A stretch of DNA of 64,000 nucleotides from contig JBAZYO010000015.1 of NCBI GenBank assembly GCA_041659285.1, positions 74,414-138,413 of the forward strand, in the 5' to 3' direction. Source of the DNA: Vicinamibacterales bacterium (GTDB taxonomy: Bacteria > Acidobacteriota > Vicinamibacteria > Vicinamibacterales > UBA2999). The notes under the pieces are model-generated. The model was not told where the DNA came from, did not search any database, and saw only the letters and a list, made by a program, of their open reading frames with translations. Of the stretch, positions 28,341-38,004 are shown piece after piece (position 1 is the first letter of the stretch; the number at the start of each line of letters is the position of its first letter). The position numbers were made by a program, and so were the translations under genes.

Positions 28341-29061
28341 GCGCGCCGGCCGTGTGGTCGGGGCCGTGCACGGGCGCCGGCCGGCCGAGTCGTCGCCGGC
28401 GGGCGAAGCCATGGCCGCGTGGATGCGGTCGGAGTACGGCTACGACGGCCTGGTCGATCTCTACAGCCGTCACACCAACGGGGACGACCGGTTGAACGCG
28501 CTGATGCGCTCGGCGATCTGGACCGCCGCGGCCCGCACGGCGGGCACCGGACTGCGGGTCGGCAGCGGCGCCGGATTCCTGCACCTCGACACCTTCACGT
28601 TTGGCGCCGGCGTGTTCATCGGCGCGCAGAGTTACCTGCAGGGCCGCTTCGACGGGACCTGCGTAATTGGCGACCGCGTCTGGATCGGGCCGCAGAGCTA
28701 CTTCGACGCCCGCCACCTGGTGATCGAGGAATGCGTCGGCTGGGGCCCGGGCGCCAAGGTCCTGGGGTCGGTCCACACCGGTCTGCCGATCGACGTGCCG
28801 ATCATGGAGACCGAACTGGTGATCAAGCCGGTCACGATCGGAGCCTGGGCCGACATCGGCACCGGGGCGATTGTGCTGCCGGGCGTGACCGTGGGGCGCG
28901 GCAGCCTGGTGGGCGCCGGCGCCGTGGTGACGAAGGACGTGCCGCCGTTTGCGGTGGTGGCCGGCGTGCCGGCGCGGGTGATCGGCGACCGCCGTGACCC
29001 GGCGCGCGCCGGCGGGACGACGCTGAGCGAAGAGGTTGGGGTGCTGAGATGGCAATCGTGA
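28330..29061 (+). CDS. Second hexapeptide (left-handed beta-helix) acyltransferase
   Basis: The 243-residue protein has about 75 N-terminal residues without repeats, then hexapeptide turns from GTGLRVGSGAGFL to the DVPPFAVVAGVPARVIG ending typical of O- or N-acetyltransferases. The central region (DGTCVIGDRVWIGPQSYFDA) carries the beta-helix, with a conserved His in GSVHTGLPIDVP as possible catalytic base. It overlaps the aminotransferase by 11 bases and the epimerase by 13. It differs clearly from the first acyltransferase (25679), so it probably modifies another position or sugar. Donor and acceptor are unknown. Confidence 0.85.
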   Translation: MRPERAGRVVGAVHGRRPAESSPAGEAMAAWMRSEYGYDGLVDLYSRHTNGDDRLNALMRSAIWTAAARTAGTGLRVGSGAGFLHLDTFTFGAGVFIGAQSYLQGRFDGTCVIGDRVWIGPQSYFDARHLVIEECVGWGPGAKVLGSVHTGLPIDVPIMETELVIKPVTIGAWADIGTGAIVLPGVTVGRGSLVGAGAVVTKDVPPFAVVAGVPARVIGDRRDPARAGGTTLSEEVGVLRWQS

Positions 29062-30035
29062 AGCTGGCGAACGCGCGCGTGCTGATCACGGGCGGGGCGG
29101 GCCTCATCGGCTCGCACATCGCGGACCGGCTGGTGCAGGAGCAGGTCGCCGAGGTGGTGGTGCTCGATAACTTCGTCCGCGGCCAACGCGACAACCTGGC
29201 GCGGGCGTCGGCGAGCGGGCGCGTCACCATCGTCGACGGCGACATCCGTGACCGCGCCCTCGTCAGGCGCGTCATGGATGGCATCGACGTCGTGTTCCAC
29301 CAGGCCGCGCTGCGCATCACGCAATGCGCCGCCGACCCCGCCCTGGCGATCGACGTGCTGATCAACGGCACCGACACCGTGGTGCGGGCGGCCATCGATG
29401 CACGGGTGCGCAAAGTCGTGGCCGCGTCTTCCGCGTCGGTCTACGGGATGGCGGACCGGTTCCCCACGACCGAACAGCACCATCCCTACAACAACCGCAC
29501 GCTCTACGGCGCGGCCAAGGCCTTCAACGAAGCGCTGCTGAGGTCGTGTCACGACCAGAACGGCCTCGACTACGTGGCGCTCCGCTACTTCAACGTCTAT
29601 GGTCCGAGGATGGACATCCACGGTGTCTACACCGAAGTGCTGATCCGCTGGATGGAGAAGATTGCGACGGGGCAGCCGCTGACGATCTTTGGCGACGGCC
29701 TGCAGACCATGGACTTCATCTACGTCGACGACGTCGCGCGGGCCAACATCCTGGCGGCCACCGCGCCGGTCACCGATCGGGTCTACAACGTCGGCACCGG
29801 GACCGAAGTCAGCCTCAAGGAAATGGCGGAGGTGCTGCAAATCGCGATGGGCGCCTCGGTGCCAATCGAATACGCGCCGCCCCGCGCCGTGAATCCGGTG
29901 CCGCGGCGGCTGGCCGATACCTGGCTGGCCAGGCAGGAGATCGGGTTCGAAGCAGCCGTGTCATTCGAAGACGGGATGCGGGCGCTGGTGGCGTGGTGGC
30001 AGCAGGTCCGACGCGAAAGCAAGGTGCTGGCATGA
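29049..30035 (+). CDS. NAD-dependent nucleotide-sugar epimerase/dehydratase
   Basis: The 328-residue extended short-chain dehydrogenase has the NAD-binding GGAGLIGSHIA, an early Asp in VVLDNF, the catalytic SSASVYG and YGAAK (Tyr and Lys), and ALRYFNVYGPRMD with the substrate-binding end. This type converts UDP-sugars, for example 4-epimerisation of UDP-Glc(NAc) or UDP-GlcA. The exact substrate cannot be told from sequence. It overlaps the acyltransferase before it and the aminotransferase after it (ATGA). A keto product could feed the following aminotransferase, but an epimerase role is at least as likely. Confidence 0.9.
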   Translation: MAIVKLANARVLITGGAGLIGSHIADRLVQEQVAEVVVLDNFVRGQRDNLARASASGRVTIVDGDIRDRALVRRVMDGIDVVFHQAALRITQCAADPALAIDVLINGTDTVVRAAIDARVRKVVAASSASVYGMADRFPTTEQHHPYNNRTLYGAAKAFNEALLRSCHDQNGLDYVALRYFNVYGPRMDIHGVYTEVLIRWMEKIATGQPLTIFGDGLQTMDFIYVDDVARANILAATAPVTDRVYNVGTGTEVSLKEMAEVLQIAMGASVPIEYAPPRAVNPVPRRLADTWLARQEIGFEAAVSFEDGMRALVAWWQQVRRESKVLA

Positions 30036-31294
30036 GGGTGTCCGTGGTTGTCCAGGCCACGCCGGTGCCGGTGGCCCGGCCGGTGATCGGCGAGAGTGAG
30101 ATGCTGGCGATCCAGCGGCCGCTGCAGTCCGGCTGGCTGACGCAGGGACCCGAGGTGGCCGCGTTCGAGCGCGAGTTTGCGGCGCACACCGGCGCGCCTC
30201 ACGCCTGCGCGGTGTCGAACTGCACGACGGCGTTGCACCTGGCGCTGCGCGTGCTCGGCATCGGCAAGGGTGACGAAGTGGTCACGGTCAGCCATTCGTT
30301 CATCGCCTCGGCCAACGCGATTCGCTATTGCGGCGCGGTGCCGGTGTTCGTGGACATCGAGCCCGACACCTACAACATGGCCCCGGCGCGGCTCGAGGCC
30401 GTGATCACCCCGCGGACGCGGGCGATCCTGGCGGTGCACCAGCTCGGCATGCCCTGCGACCTCGAAAGCATCTCCGAAATCGCGCTGCGCCACGGGTTAC
30501 CCGTGATCGAAGACGCGGCGTGCGCCGCCGGCAGTGAGTTGCTGTGGCGCGGCCGATGGGAGGCGATCGGGCGGCCGCACGGGGACATCGCCTGTTTCTC
30601 GTTCCATCCCCGCAAGGTGATGACCACGGGCGACGGCGGCATGTTGACCACCGCGGTCGCGGAATGGGACCGGCGGTTCCGTCTCTGGCGCCAGCACGCC
30701 ATGAGCGTGCCTGATACCGCGCGCCACCGGGCCCAGTCGGTGGTGTTCGAGCAGTACACCGAACTTGGCTTCAACTACCGGCTGACGGACATGCAGGCGG
30801 CGGTGGGCCGGGAGCAGTTGGGCCGGCTGCCGGCCATGGTGGCCGAGCGCCGCCGCCTGGCGCGGCAGTACAACGAGGTACTGGCCGGCATCGAGGGGCT
30901 GCGCCTGCCGCGCGAGCCGGAGTGGGCCCGGAGCAACTGGCAGAGCTACTGCGTGCGGCTCCCGGAACGGCGCGATCAGCTGCAGGTGATGCAGTCGATG
31001 CTCGATGCCGGCATCCACACGCGGCGCGGGGTGATGTGCGCGCACCGCGAGCCCGCGTACCGGATCGAGCCGTGGCGATGTCAGGGGCCGGGCGGGACCG
31101 TGGATGGGGAGTCCGCGACCTGCGCCGCGCTGGCGAACAGCGAAGCGGTGACCGCGCATGGCTTGATCCTGCCGCTCTACGTCGGCCTGACCGATGACGA
31201 CCAGGCGCGCGTGGTCGCCGCATTGGCCGCCGCCCTGGACCACCAGGCCGAGTCATCATGCCGTTCAGCGCTGACTCCGGAGACCGCGGCGTGA
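30032..31294 (+). CDS. Second DegT-family PLP sugar aminotransferase
   Basis: The 420-residue protein matches DegT/ArnB-like aminotransferases: RPVIGESEMLAIQRPLQSGWLTQGPEV, SNCTTALHLAL, EDAACAAGSE, the PLP-lysine stretch FSFHPRKVMTTGDGGML, and LGFNYRLTDMQAAVG. It is distinct from the DegT enzyme at 27237 and more like the 4-aminotransferases that act on keto-6-deoxy sugars (inference). No 4,6-dehydratase is obvious in the window, so its keto substrate would have to come from the epimerase-like neighbour or elsewhere. A Cys-containing insertion (RCQGPGGTVDGESATC) near the C-terminus is unusual. The end overlaps the carrier-protein gene. Confidence 0.9.
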   Translation: MRVSVVVQATPVPVARPVIGESEMLAIQRPLQSGWLTQGPEVAAFEREFAAHTGAPHACAVSNCTTALHLALRVLGIGKGDEVVTVSHSFIASANAIRYCGAVPVFVDIEPDTYNMAPARLEAVITPRTRAILAVHQLGMPCDLESISEIALRHGLPVIEDAACAAGSELLWRGRWEAIGRPHGDIACFSFHPRKVMTTGDGGMLTTAVAEWDRRFRLWRQHAMSVPDTARHRAQSVVFEQYTELGFNYRLTDMQAAVGREQLGRLPAMVAERRRLARQYNEVLAGIEGLRLPREPEWARSNWQSYCVRLPERRDQLQVMQSMLDAGIHTRRGVMCAHREPAYRIEPWRCQGPGGTVDGESATCAALANSEAVTAHGLILPLYVGLTDDDQARVVAALAAALDHQAESSCRSALTPETAA

Positions 31295-31593
31295 ACCGGG
31301 TGTTCACGGACCAGGCCATCCTGGAGGTCGTTCTGCAGGTCCTGCGCACGACCAACCTGTCGCGCGACCCCGCCTCCCAGCTGCCGGCGTCGCCCGACGC
31401 GGCCGTGTTCGGGCCCGACAGCCCGCTCGATTCGTTGGGCCTGCTGACGCTGCTGCTCGACATCGAGGAAGACCTGCAGCGCGCGGGCGTGACGGTGTGT
31501 CTCAGCGACGACCGCGCGATGTCGCAGGTCAGGAGCCCGTTCCGCTCGGTGGCGTCGATCGTCGAGTACATCGGCCGGGCTGCCCGGGAATAG
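31291..31593 (+). CDS. Acyl carrier protein
   Basis: From the GTG at 31291 the protein has 100 residues; an ATG at 31258 is also in frame, but the GTGA overlap fits this operon's pattern and GGAG lies 8-9 bases upstream. The LDSLGLLTLLLDIEEDL segment is the phosphopantetheine-attachment region of carrier proteins, with Ser in DSLG as the attachment site, followed by helix 3 and a final helical SVASIVEYI. Carrier proteins hold acyl groups as thioesters. Lying between a sugar aminotransferase and a reductase/ligase pair, it most likely carries an acyl group destined for an amino sugar of the exported glycan. This is inference from context. Confidence 0.8.
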   Translation: MNRVFTDQAILEVVLQVLRTTNLSRDPASQLPASPDAAVFGPDSPLDSLGLLTLLLDIEEDLQRAGVTVCLSDDRAMSQVRSPFRSVASIVEYIGRAARE

Positions 31594-31605
31594 GGGAGCA
31601 CTCAG

Positions 31606-32300
31606 ATGCGGCGGGTGATCATCACCGGTGCGACTCGCGGGCTCGGCATGGCCCTGGCCCAGCACTACCTTGACCTCGGCGACGAGGTGTTCGGGTGCGG
31701 GCGCACGACGTCGGTCCTCGAGCACCCCAATTACACGCATTGCTGCGTCGACGTGACGTCGGCTGAGGAAGTCGACCACTTCTTCGCGCAACTGCAGGCG
31801 CGCGTCGGCATGGTGGACGTGCTCATCAACAACGCCGGCGTCGCCGCCATGAACGCCCTGGTCCTGATGCCGCTCGAGACGGCGCGGCGCATTGTCGACA
31901 CCAACCTGCTGGGGACTTTCAGCTTCACCCGCGCCGCCGTGCGGCTGATGCGCGAGTCGGGCCACGGCCGCATCGTCAACTTCACGTCGGTGGCCGTGCC
32001 GCTGCACCTGGAGGGCGAGGCGATCTACGCGGCGTCGAAGAGCGCCCTCGAAACCTTCACACGGATCGCGGCCCGCGAGCTCGGCCCGTTCGGCATCACC
32101 TGCAATGCGATCGGGCCCTCGCCCATCAAGACGGGAATGCTGGCCGGAGTGCCGGAACAGAAGCTGCACGCGTTGATCCAGGCGCAGGCCGTGCGCCGAT
32201 GGGCCGTGCCGGACGACGTGGTCAACGTGATCGACTTTTTCCTGCGTCCCGAGAGCGGCATGGTCACGGGGCAGGTCATCTACCTGGGAGGAGCCTGCTG

Positions 32301-32301
<1 letters not shown>
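31606..32301 (+). CDS. Short-chain dehydrogenase/reductase (FabG-like)
   Basis: The 231-residue classical SDR shows the cofactor motif TGATRGLG, NNAG at about residues 75-78, Ser in NFTSVAVP, and the catalytic YAASK. The C-terminal IGPSPIKTGM and the final MVTGQVIYLGGAC are as in FabG. A GGGGAG site precedes the ATG by about 9 bases, and the stop overlaps the ligase start (TGATG). FabG reduces 3-ketoacyl-ACP, so with the carrier protein upstream and the ligase downstream this enzyme may make a 3-hydroxyacyl group on the carrier. It could instead reduce a sugar ketone. Confidence 0.87.
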
Positions 32302-33637
<1,336 letters not shown>

Positions 33638-33641
<4 letters not shown>

Positions 33642-34282
33642 CGGCGGCCGCCCGCCCCCGCCTGCGTCAGGCCATCAAGCGCGGCCTGGATGCCTGTTGC
33701 CTCGCGCTGGTGGCGCCACCGGCCTGGATGTGTGCGATCGAGGCCCGTGGCGACGGTGAAGCCGCCTTCGCGTTCTGGTCGCAGCTGGTCGCGTTGGTGC
33801 CGGGATCGCCGGGCGTGTTCGTGAGGCGCGCGTTCTATCGGTTGACCCTCGACCGGTGCACGGGCACGTTCTTCGTCGGGTTCGGCGCGATCTTCTCGCA
33901 CCGCGAGGTCGTCGTCGAGGACTCGGTCTACATCGGCCCCTATGCGATCGTCGGGTCGGCCAGGCTGCGCCGGGGCTGCCTGATCGGCAGCCGTGCCGGC
34001 ATCATCAGCGGGTCGGCGCTGCACGCGCTGGACGCGAACGGTCAGCGGGCGCCAACCGACCGCAGGCGCCTCCGGCAGGTCGAGATCGGCGAAGGCGCCT
34101 GGATCGGGGAGGGCGCGCTCGTGTTGGCCGATGTCGGCCGATCCGCCACGGTGGCGGCGGGCGCGGTCGTGTCCAGCCCGGTCGTGCAGGGCGTCGTCGT
34201 GGCCGGCAATCCGTCGCGCTTCGTCAGGCACCTCACGCCTCGTCCGTTGGACCACGAGGGGGCCGCCAGTGCCGCGATGTGA
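33638..34282 (+). CDS. Hexapeptide acyltransferase with no standard start codon
   Basis: About 214 residues. Hexapeptide turns run from VVEDSVYIGPYAIVG to VVVAGNPSRFVRH, with ALHALDANG as a likely catalytic region. A paralogue lies at 48099; the match reaches up to the LRQAIKRGLDACC segment, so the frame must start near 33660 or earlier. Between the preceding stop and the first GTG (33710) there is no ATG, GTG or TTG in frame. The AUA at 33638 overlaps the ligase stop (ATAG) and has AGGGAG about 7-8 bases upstream; a CTG at 33662 is the other option. I use 33638 provisionally. It probably acylates a sugar of the same glycan as the adjacent ligase/carrier genes. Confidence 0.75.
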
Positions 34283-35351
34283 CGCGCTCGACTGGCTGAA
34301 GGCCATCGGCATCACGCTGGTGGTGTACGGGCACGTGGCGCATGCCTCGACAGTGGCATGGACCCCACCGATCTACGTGAAGCAGCTCGGCGTCTCGTTG
34401 TTCCTGTTCGCAACTGGATTCACCTTGGCTCGCGAGCGGCGGCCCGCCGTGGCCGTGCTCGTGAGGCGCCTGTTGCCGGTGTACCTGTACGGGCTGGCCA
34501 CAGCCGCCGCCATCACCATGATCGGACTGGTGGGGCACACGGGACTGGCGCCAAGCAATTACCTGCCGTTTCTCGGCGGCGCCAATGTGGTGTTCGACCA
34601 CTTCCCGGCGAATCCGACGACGTGGTACCTCGGGACCTATCTGCACGCTGTGGTCCTGTGGGCCGTGTGGCTGCAGCGAGTCCGCGTCGGTCCAGCGATG
34701 ATCCTGGTGGCCATCGCGATCGAGATTCCCGCGCGCGCCCTGCTCACGTCGTGGGCCGGACCCTACGTCGCCTACATGCTGTTGACGAACTGGCTCGCGG
34801 TGTTTCTCGCCGGCCTGGCGTGGGGCGCCCGGCCGCTTGCGCCGCCGCGTGGCTCAGCCGTTCGGTACCTGGCCGCCCTCGTGGGAGGCCTGGCCGGATG
34901 GGCGCTCGCGATGCGGCCGCTTGGATTCACCCCGACGTTTCCGTTCATGACGCTCGATCGCTGGCCGGCGGTAACCGGCGCCGTGGCGGTGTCAGCGGCG
35001 GCGTCACTGTTGTACCTGTCGGCGGCCGTGCTCACGTTCGAGGCCGGGCAGCGCGTGTCCGCGCCGCGTCCGGTGCGCTTCCTGGCGCGCAATTCCCTCA
35101 TCATCGTGCTCGTGCACATGCCGGTGTTCATGGCCCTGAATCCGGTGCTGACCGGACTCGGCTTGTCCTACTGGTCCAAGGTCGCCATCGAACTGGCCTT
35201 GTGTCTTCCGGGCCTCGCCGTGTTGTCTGCCGTGATCGTGCGACTGAGTCAGCCGGGCGTGCTCGCCGACCGAGCGCTGTCGGTGTGGTCGGCGCGCCAC
35301 CCGTTGAGAGCATGTGCCGCCGGACCCATGCCCTCGTTGGAGCATCGATGA
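34269..35351 (+). CDS. Membrane acyltransferase, acyltransferase-3 family
   Basis: The 360-residue integral membrane protein has about ten hydrophobic segments. The N-terminal region DWLKAIGITLVVYGHVAH carries the conserved His of acyltransferase-3 proteins, which move acetyl or other acyl groups onto extracellular sugars. A second family mark is the C-terminal helical stretch NSLIIVLVHMPVF with His. GTG at 34269 places the start 14 bases inside the previous gene. It is the third kind of acyltransferase in this operon, after soluble hexapeptide enzymes. Its acceptor is unknown, but its membrane location suggests modification on the periplasmic side. Confidence 0.88.
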   Translation: MPRCDALDWLKAIGITLVVYGHVAHASTVAWTPPIYVKQLGVSLFLFATGFTLARERRPAVAVLVRRLLPVYLYGLATAAAITMIGLVGHTGLAPSNYLPFLGGANVVFDHFPANPTTWYLGTYLHAVVLWAVWLQRVRVGPAMILVAIAIEIPARALLTSWAGPYVAYMLLTNWLAVFLAGLAWGARPLAPPRGSAVRYLAALVGGLAGWALAMRPLGFTPTFPFMTLDRWPAVTGAVAVSAAASLLYLSAAVLTFEAGQRVSAPRPVRFLARNSLIIVLVHMPVFMALNPVLTGLGLSYWSKVAIELALCLPGLAVLSAVIVRLSQPGVLADRALSVWSARHPLRACAAGPMPSLEHR

Positions 35352-36355
35352 AGCCCACTGTTGACGTGATCGTGCCGTGTTTCAACTACGGCTCCTTGCT
35401 GGGCACCTGCGTCGCCAGCGTCCTGTCCCAGGTGGGCGTCGCGGTTCGCGTCCTGATCATGGATGACGCCTCCACGGATGACACCGAGGCGGTGGGCCGT
35501 CACCTGGCGGTCGATCCGCGTGTGGAATACCGGCGCCATCCGGTCAATCGCGGGCACATCGCCACTTACAACGAAGCGCTGGCGCTCGTGACCGGTGACT
35601 ACTGCATGGTGCTGTCGGCCGACGACGTCCTGACACCAGGGGCGCTCGGGCGGGCGACGCAATTGATGGAGGTCCATCCGGAGGTCGGCCTCGTCTACGG
35701 CGCGGACATTCCGTTCCGCGGCCGGCCGCCGTTGGCGGCGGCCCGCGCCACGGCAGGGCCGCCGCGCATCATCGGCTATCTCGAATTCCTGCGGTCCGCC
35801 TGCCGTCTCGGCCACACCGGCATTCAATCGCCGACGGCCGTTGTGCGCACGTCGGTTCACCACCGGATTGGCGACTACCTGGCCGAGTTGCCCCACAGCG
35901 GCGATACCGAGATCTGGTTGCGGATGGCCGCCGATTCCAGTGTCGCCCAGGTGGACGCCGACCAGGCGTTCCGGCGCCTCCACGCCGCCAACATGAGCCT
36001 GGGCTATTCGCCGGTTCAGCGGCTGGAAGAGCAGCGGCGGGCATTCGAGATTCACTTCCGACGCCAGGAGCCGCTCACGCCGGAACTCGCCACGCTCCAG
36101 ACGGTGGTCAATCGCACCATCGCGGAGGCGGCGGTCTGGAACGCGGGCCATGTGTTCGACCGCGGCGATGCGAACGGCTGTGAAGCGTTCCTGACGTTGG
36201 CGTCGGCGACGTCGCCCGGCATCGAATCCTGGGATGCGTGGCGGCGGCTTCAGTGGAAGCGGCGGCTGGGGCCCGCCGCGTGCCGCCTGATTGCGCCGAT
36301 TGCGGCGCGCGCGCGCCGCCTGGCCGGGCGACCCGCGAGCGTGGCCGCCTGCTGA
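35348..36355 (+). CDS. Family 2 glycosyltransferase
   Basis: The 335-residue protein has the GT-A start VDVIVPCFNYGSLLGTCVASVLSQ, the DDASTDDT nucleotide-binding motif, and SADDVL as the DXD-like metal site. The later HSGDTEIWLRMA segment holds the acidic catalytic residue (GDTE in place of the more common ED). The C-terminal 100 residues are helical and Arg-rich, probably membrane-associated. It most likely adds one sugar to the repeat unit of the exported glycan. ATG overlaps the upstream stop (ATGA). Confidence 0.9.
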   Translation: MKPTVDVIVPCFNYGSLLGTCVASVLSQVGVAVRVLIMDDASTDDTEAVGRHLAVDPRVEYRRHPVNRGHIATYNEALALVTGDYCMVLSADDVLTPGALGRATQLMEVHPEVGLVYGADIPFRGRPPLAAARATAGPPRIIGYLEFLRSACRLGHTGIQSPTAVVRTSVHHRIGDYLAELPHSGDTEIWLRMAADSSVAQVDADQAFRRLHAANMSLGYSPVQRLEEQRRAFEIHFRRQEPLTPELATLQTVVNRTIAEAAVWNAGHVFDRGDANGCEAFLTLASATSPGIESWDAWRRLQWKRRLGPAACRLIAPIAARARRLAGRPASVAAC

Positions 36356-36376
36356 TGCTCTGACGGGTCAATCGCC

Positions 36377-37516
36377 ATGCGCCACCTGAACATCCTCATC
36401 GAGTTGAACAGCGCCGACCTGCGCATCGGCGCGGTGAACGACGCGCTCGACCTCGCGGAGCTGGCGAGACCGTGCGGCGCGCGCTTCGTGCTGTGTGGAT
36501 CGCTGACCCCGGAGTTTCGCGCCGAGGCCGGGCGACGGGGCATTGAGACCTCGCTGGCGCGCAGCCGCACCTTCTCCCGGCGCGGGCTGGTGCTGTATGG
36601 GGCCGACGTGCTGGTGTGGGCCGCCCGGTTGTTGCGGTGGCGCCCCGACGTCGTCCACGTCAACTATTCCGGCTATGGGCCGTCGCTCGCGTGCGCGGCA
36701 TGGTGGTGCGGCATCCCCGTGGTGTTCCGTGCCGGCGGGCCGTATCTTCGTGGCAACCATTCGAACCAATGGGGTGCGGCGTACGTCGCCAATTGCCGCG
36801 CGCACGCGGAAGGGCTGCTGGGATCACCCCTCGCCGACAAGGTCGTGGTCACCGGCGATCTGTTCAGGCCCGAGCGCGTTCGAGCCACCCTGACACCTGA
36901 ACGCCCCCTGCCGCCCAGGCGCGAAGGCGTCGCCAGGATCACGTTTCTCGGACAGCTGGTCGAGCGCAAGGGGCTGCACGTGCTGATCGAGGCGCTCGGG
37001 CGCACGCAGTCGTCCTGCGAACTGCTGCTGGCTGGCGGGGACTGGAGCGCCTCCGGCTATCCGGAGCGGCTCAAGGCGATGGCGTTCGACGCCGGGCTGG
37101 GGTCGCGCGTTCACTTCGAGAACCACCGGCAGGATGTCGGCGCCGTCCTGAGCGACGCCGACATCTTTGTCCTCCCGTCATTCAGCGAGGCGAGGCCCCG
37201 CAGCATCATCGAGGCGATGTCGCTTGGCCTCCCGGTCGTCGCCAGCGACGCCGGCGGCATCCCGTCACTGGTGGTCCACGAGGAGACCGGCCTGCTCGTG
37301 CCTGCTGGCGATGCGGCGGGCCTGGCGCTGGCGATCGATCGGCTGGTGCAGTCGCCGGGCCTGCGCCAACGCCTCGGAGCCGCGGGGCGCGCGCATGCGG
37401 AGCGCGAGTGCCGGGCCGATCGGACCGCGCTCGAGTACGTCCGTCTCTACCGCCGTCTCGTCGCCGAACAGCCGTCCGCGCCGAGCCGCCCTTCCATGGC
37501 CGGGGCAGGCGCATGA
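36377..37516 (+). CDS. Family 4 glycosyltransferase
   Basis: The 379-residue GT-B enzyme begins HLNILIELNSADLRIGAVND, unlike the usual GGxxR start. The donor-binding C-terminal domain is standard: ITFLGQLVERKGLHVLIEAL, the EARPRSIIEAMSLGLPVVASDAGGIPSLVV nucleotide-sugar motif, and ETGLLVPAGD. It starts 21 bases after the previous gene. It likely transfers one activated sugar onto the growing chain on the cytoplasmic side. The exact donor cannot be predicted. Confidence 0.88.
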   Translation: MRHLNILIELNSADLRIGAVNDALDLAELARPCGARFVLCGSLTPEFRAEAGRRGIETSLARSRTFSRRGLVLYGADVLVWAARLLRWRPDVVHVNYSGYGPSLACAAWWCGIPVVFRAGGPYLRGNHSNQWGAAYVANCRAHAEGLLGSPLADKVVVTGDLFRPERVRATLTPERPLPPRREGVARITFLGQLVERKGLHVLIEALGRTQSSCELLLAGGDWSASGYPERLKAMAFDAGLGSRVHFENHRQDVGAVLSDADIFVLPSFSEARPRSIIEAMSLGLPVVASDAGGIPSLVVHEETGLLVPAGDAAGLALAIDRLVQSPGLRQRLGAAGRAHAERECRADRTALEYVRLYRRLVAEQPSAPSRPSMAGAGA

Positions 37517-38004
37517 CCGCCATCAGCGGCGTCATGATCGGCGGCGCCGGCGGTGCCGGCGGCACGGTCTCGCGCCCCTTGCGCGTGCCGTCGGACGGTG
37601 GCCACGCGCTCACCGTGATTGCGCAGGCGCACCCGCTGTGGGCCAGCCTGCGGCCGCTCGAGTGCGCGCTGGAGGACGCCGTGGACGGCGAATGCGTCGC
37701 CTACGCCGTGGCCGTGCAAGGGCCGCTCGTCACCCGGTTGATGACGCTGGTCACGTTTCGCCTCCAGCGCGGGCGCGCCAGGCGCGCGATCGTGCGCGGC
37801 GGCGGACGGGTCGTCGCCGCCTACGGCGTCGATCCCAGCCTGGAGCAGCCGGCCTGCGTCTATGAGCTCGACACGCCGGCCGCGGCCTATGCCGATCGCT
37901 GTGTGCGCCCGCGCGGGCGGGCGCTGCGGCTGCGCCGCCTCGCCACGCGATGGTTCGGCTGCGATCCAGCCCTTGGTGCCGTGCTCGTGGTGGGGCGAAA
38001 GTGA
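37513..38004 (+). CDS. Unknown protein preceding an APH-like kinase
   Basis: I do not recognise this 163-residue protein. The ATG overlaps the glycosyltransferase stop (ATGA), and its own stop overlaps the kinase start (TGATG), so it is translated with both. It begins with a Gly-rich stretch (MIGGAGGAGGTVSRP), has a middle with VAVQGPLVTRLMTLVTFRLQRGRARRAIVRGGG and a basic C-terminus (RPRGRALRLRRLATRWFGC). No signal peptide or membrane span is visible. The constant spacing and coupling to the kinase suggest a functional pair. The CDS is supported by coupling and codon use rather than by a family match. Confidence 0.6.
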   Translation: MTAISGVMIGGAGGAGGTVSRPLRVPSDGGHALTVIAQAHPLWASLRPLECALEDAVDGECVAYAVAVQGPLVTRLMTLVTFRLQRGRARRAIVRGGGRVVAAYGVDPSLEQPACVYELDTPAAAYADRCVRPRGRALRLRRLATRWFGCDPALGAVLVVGRK

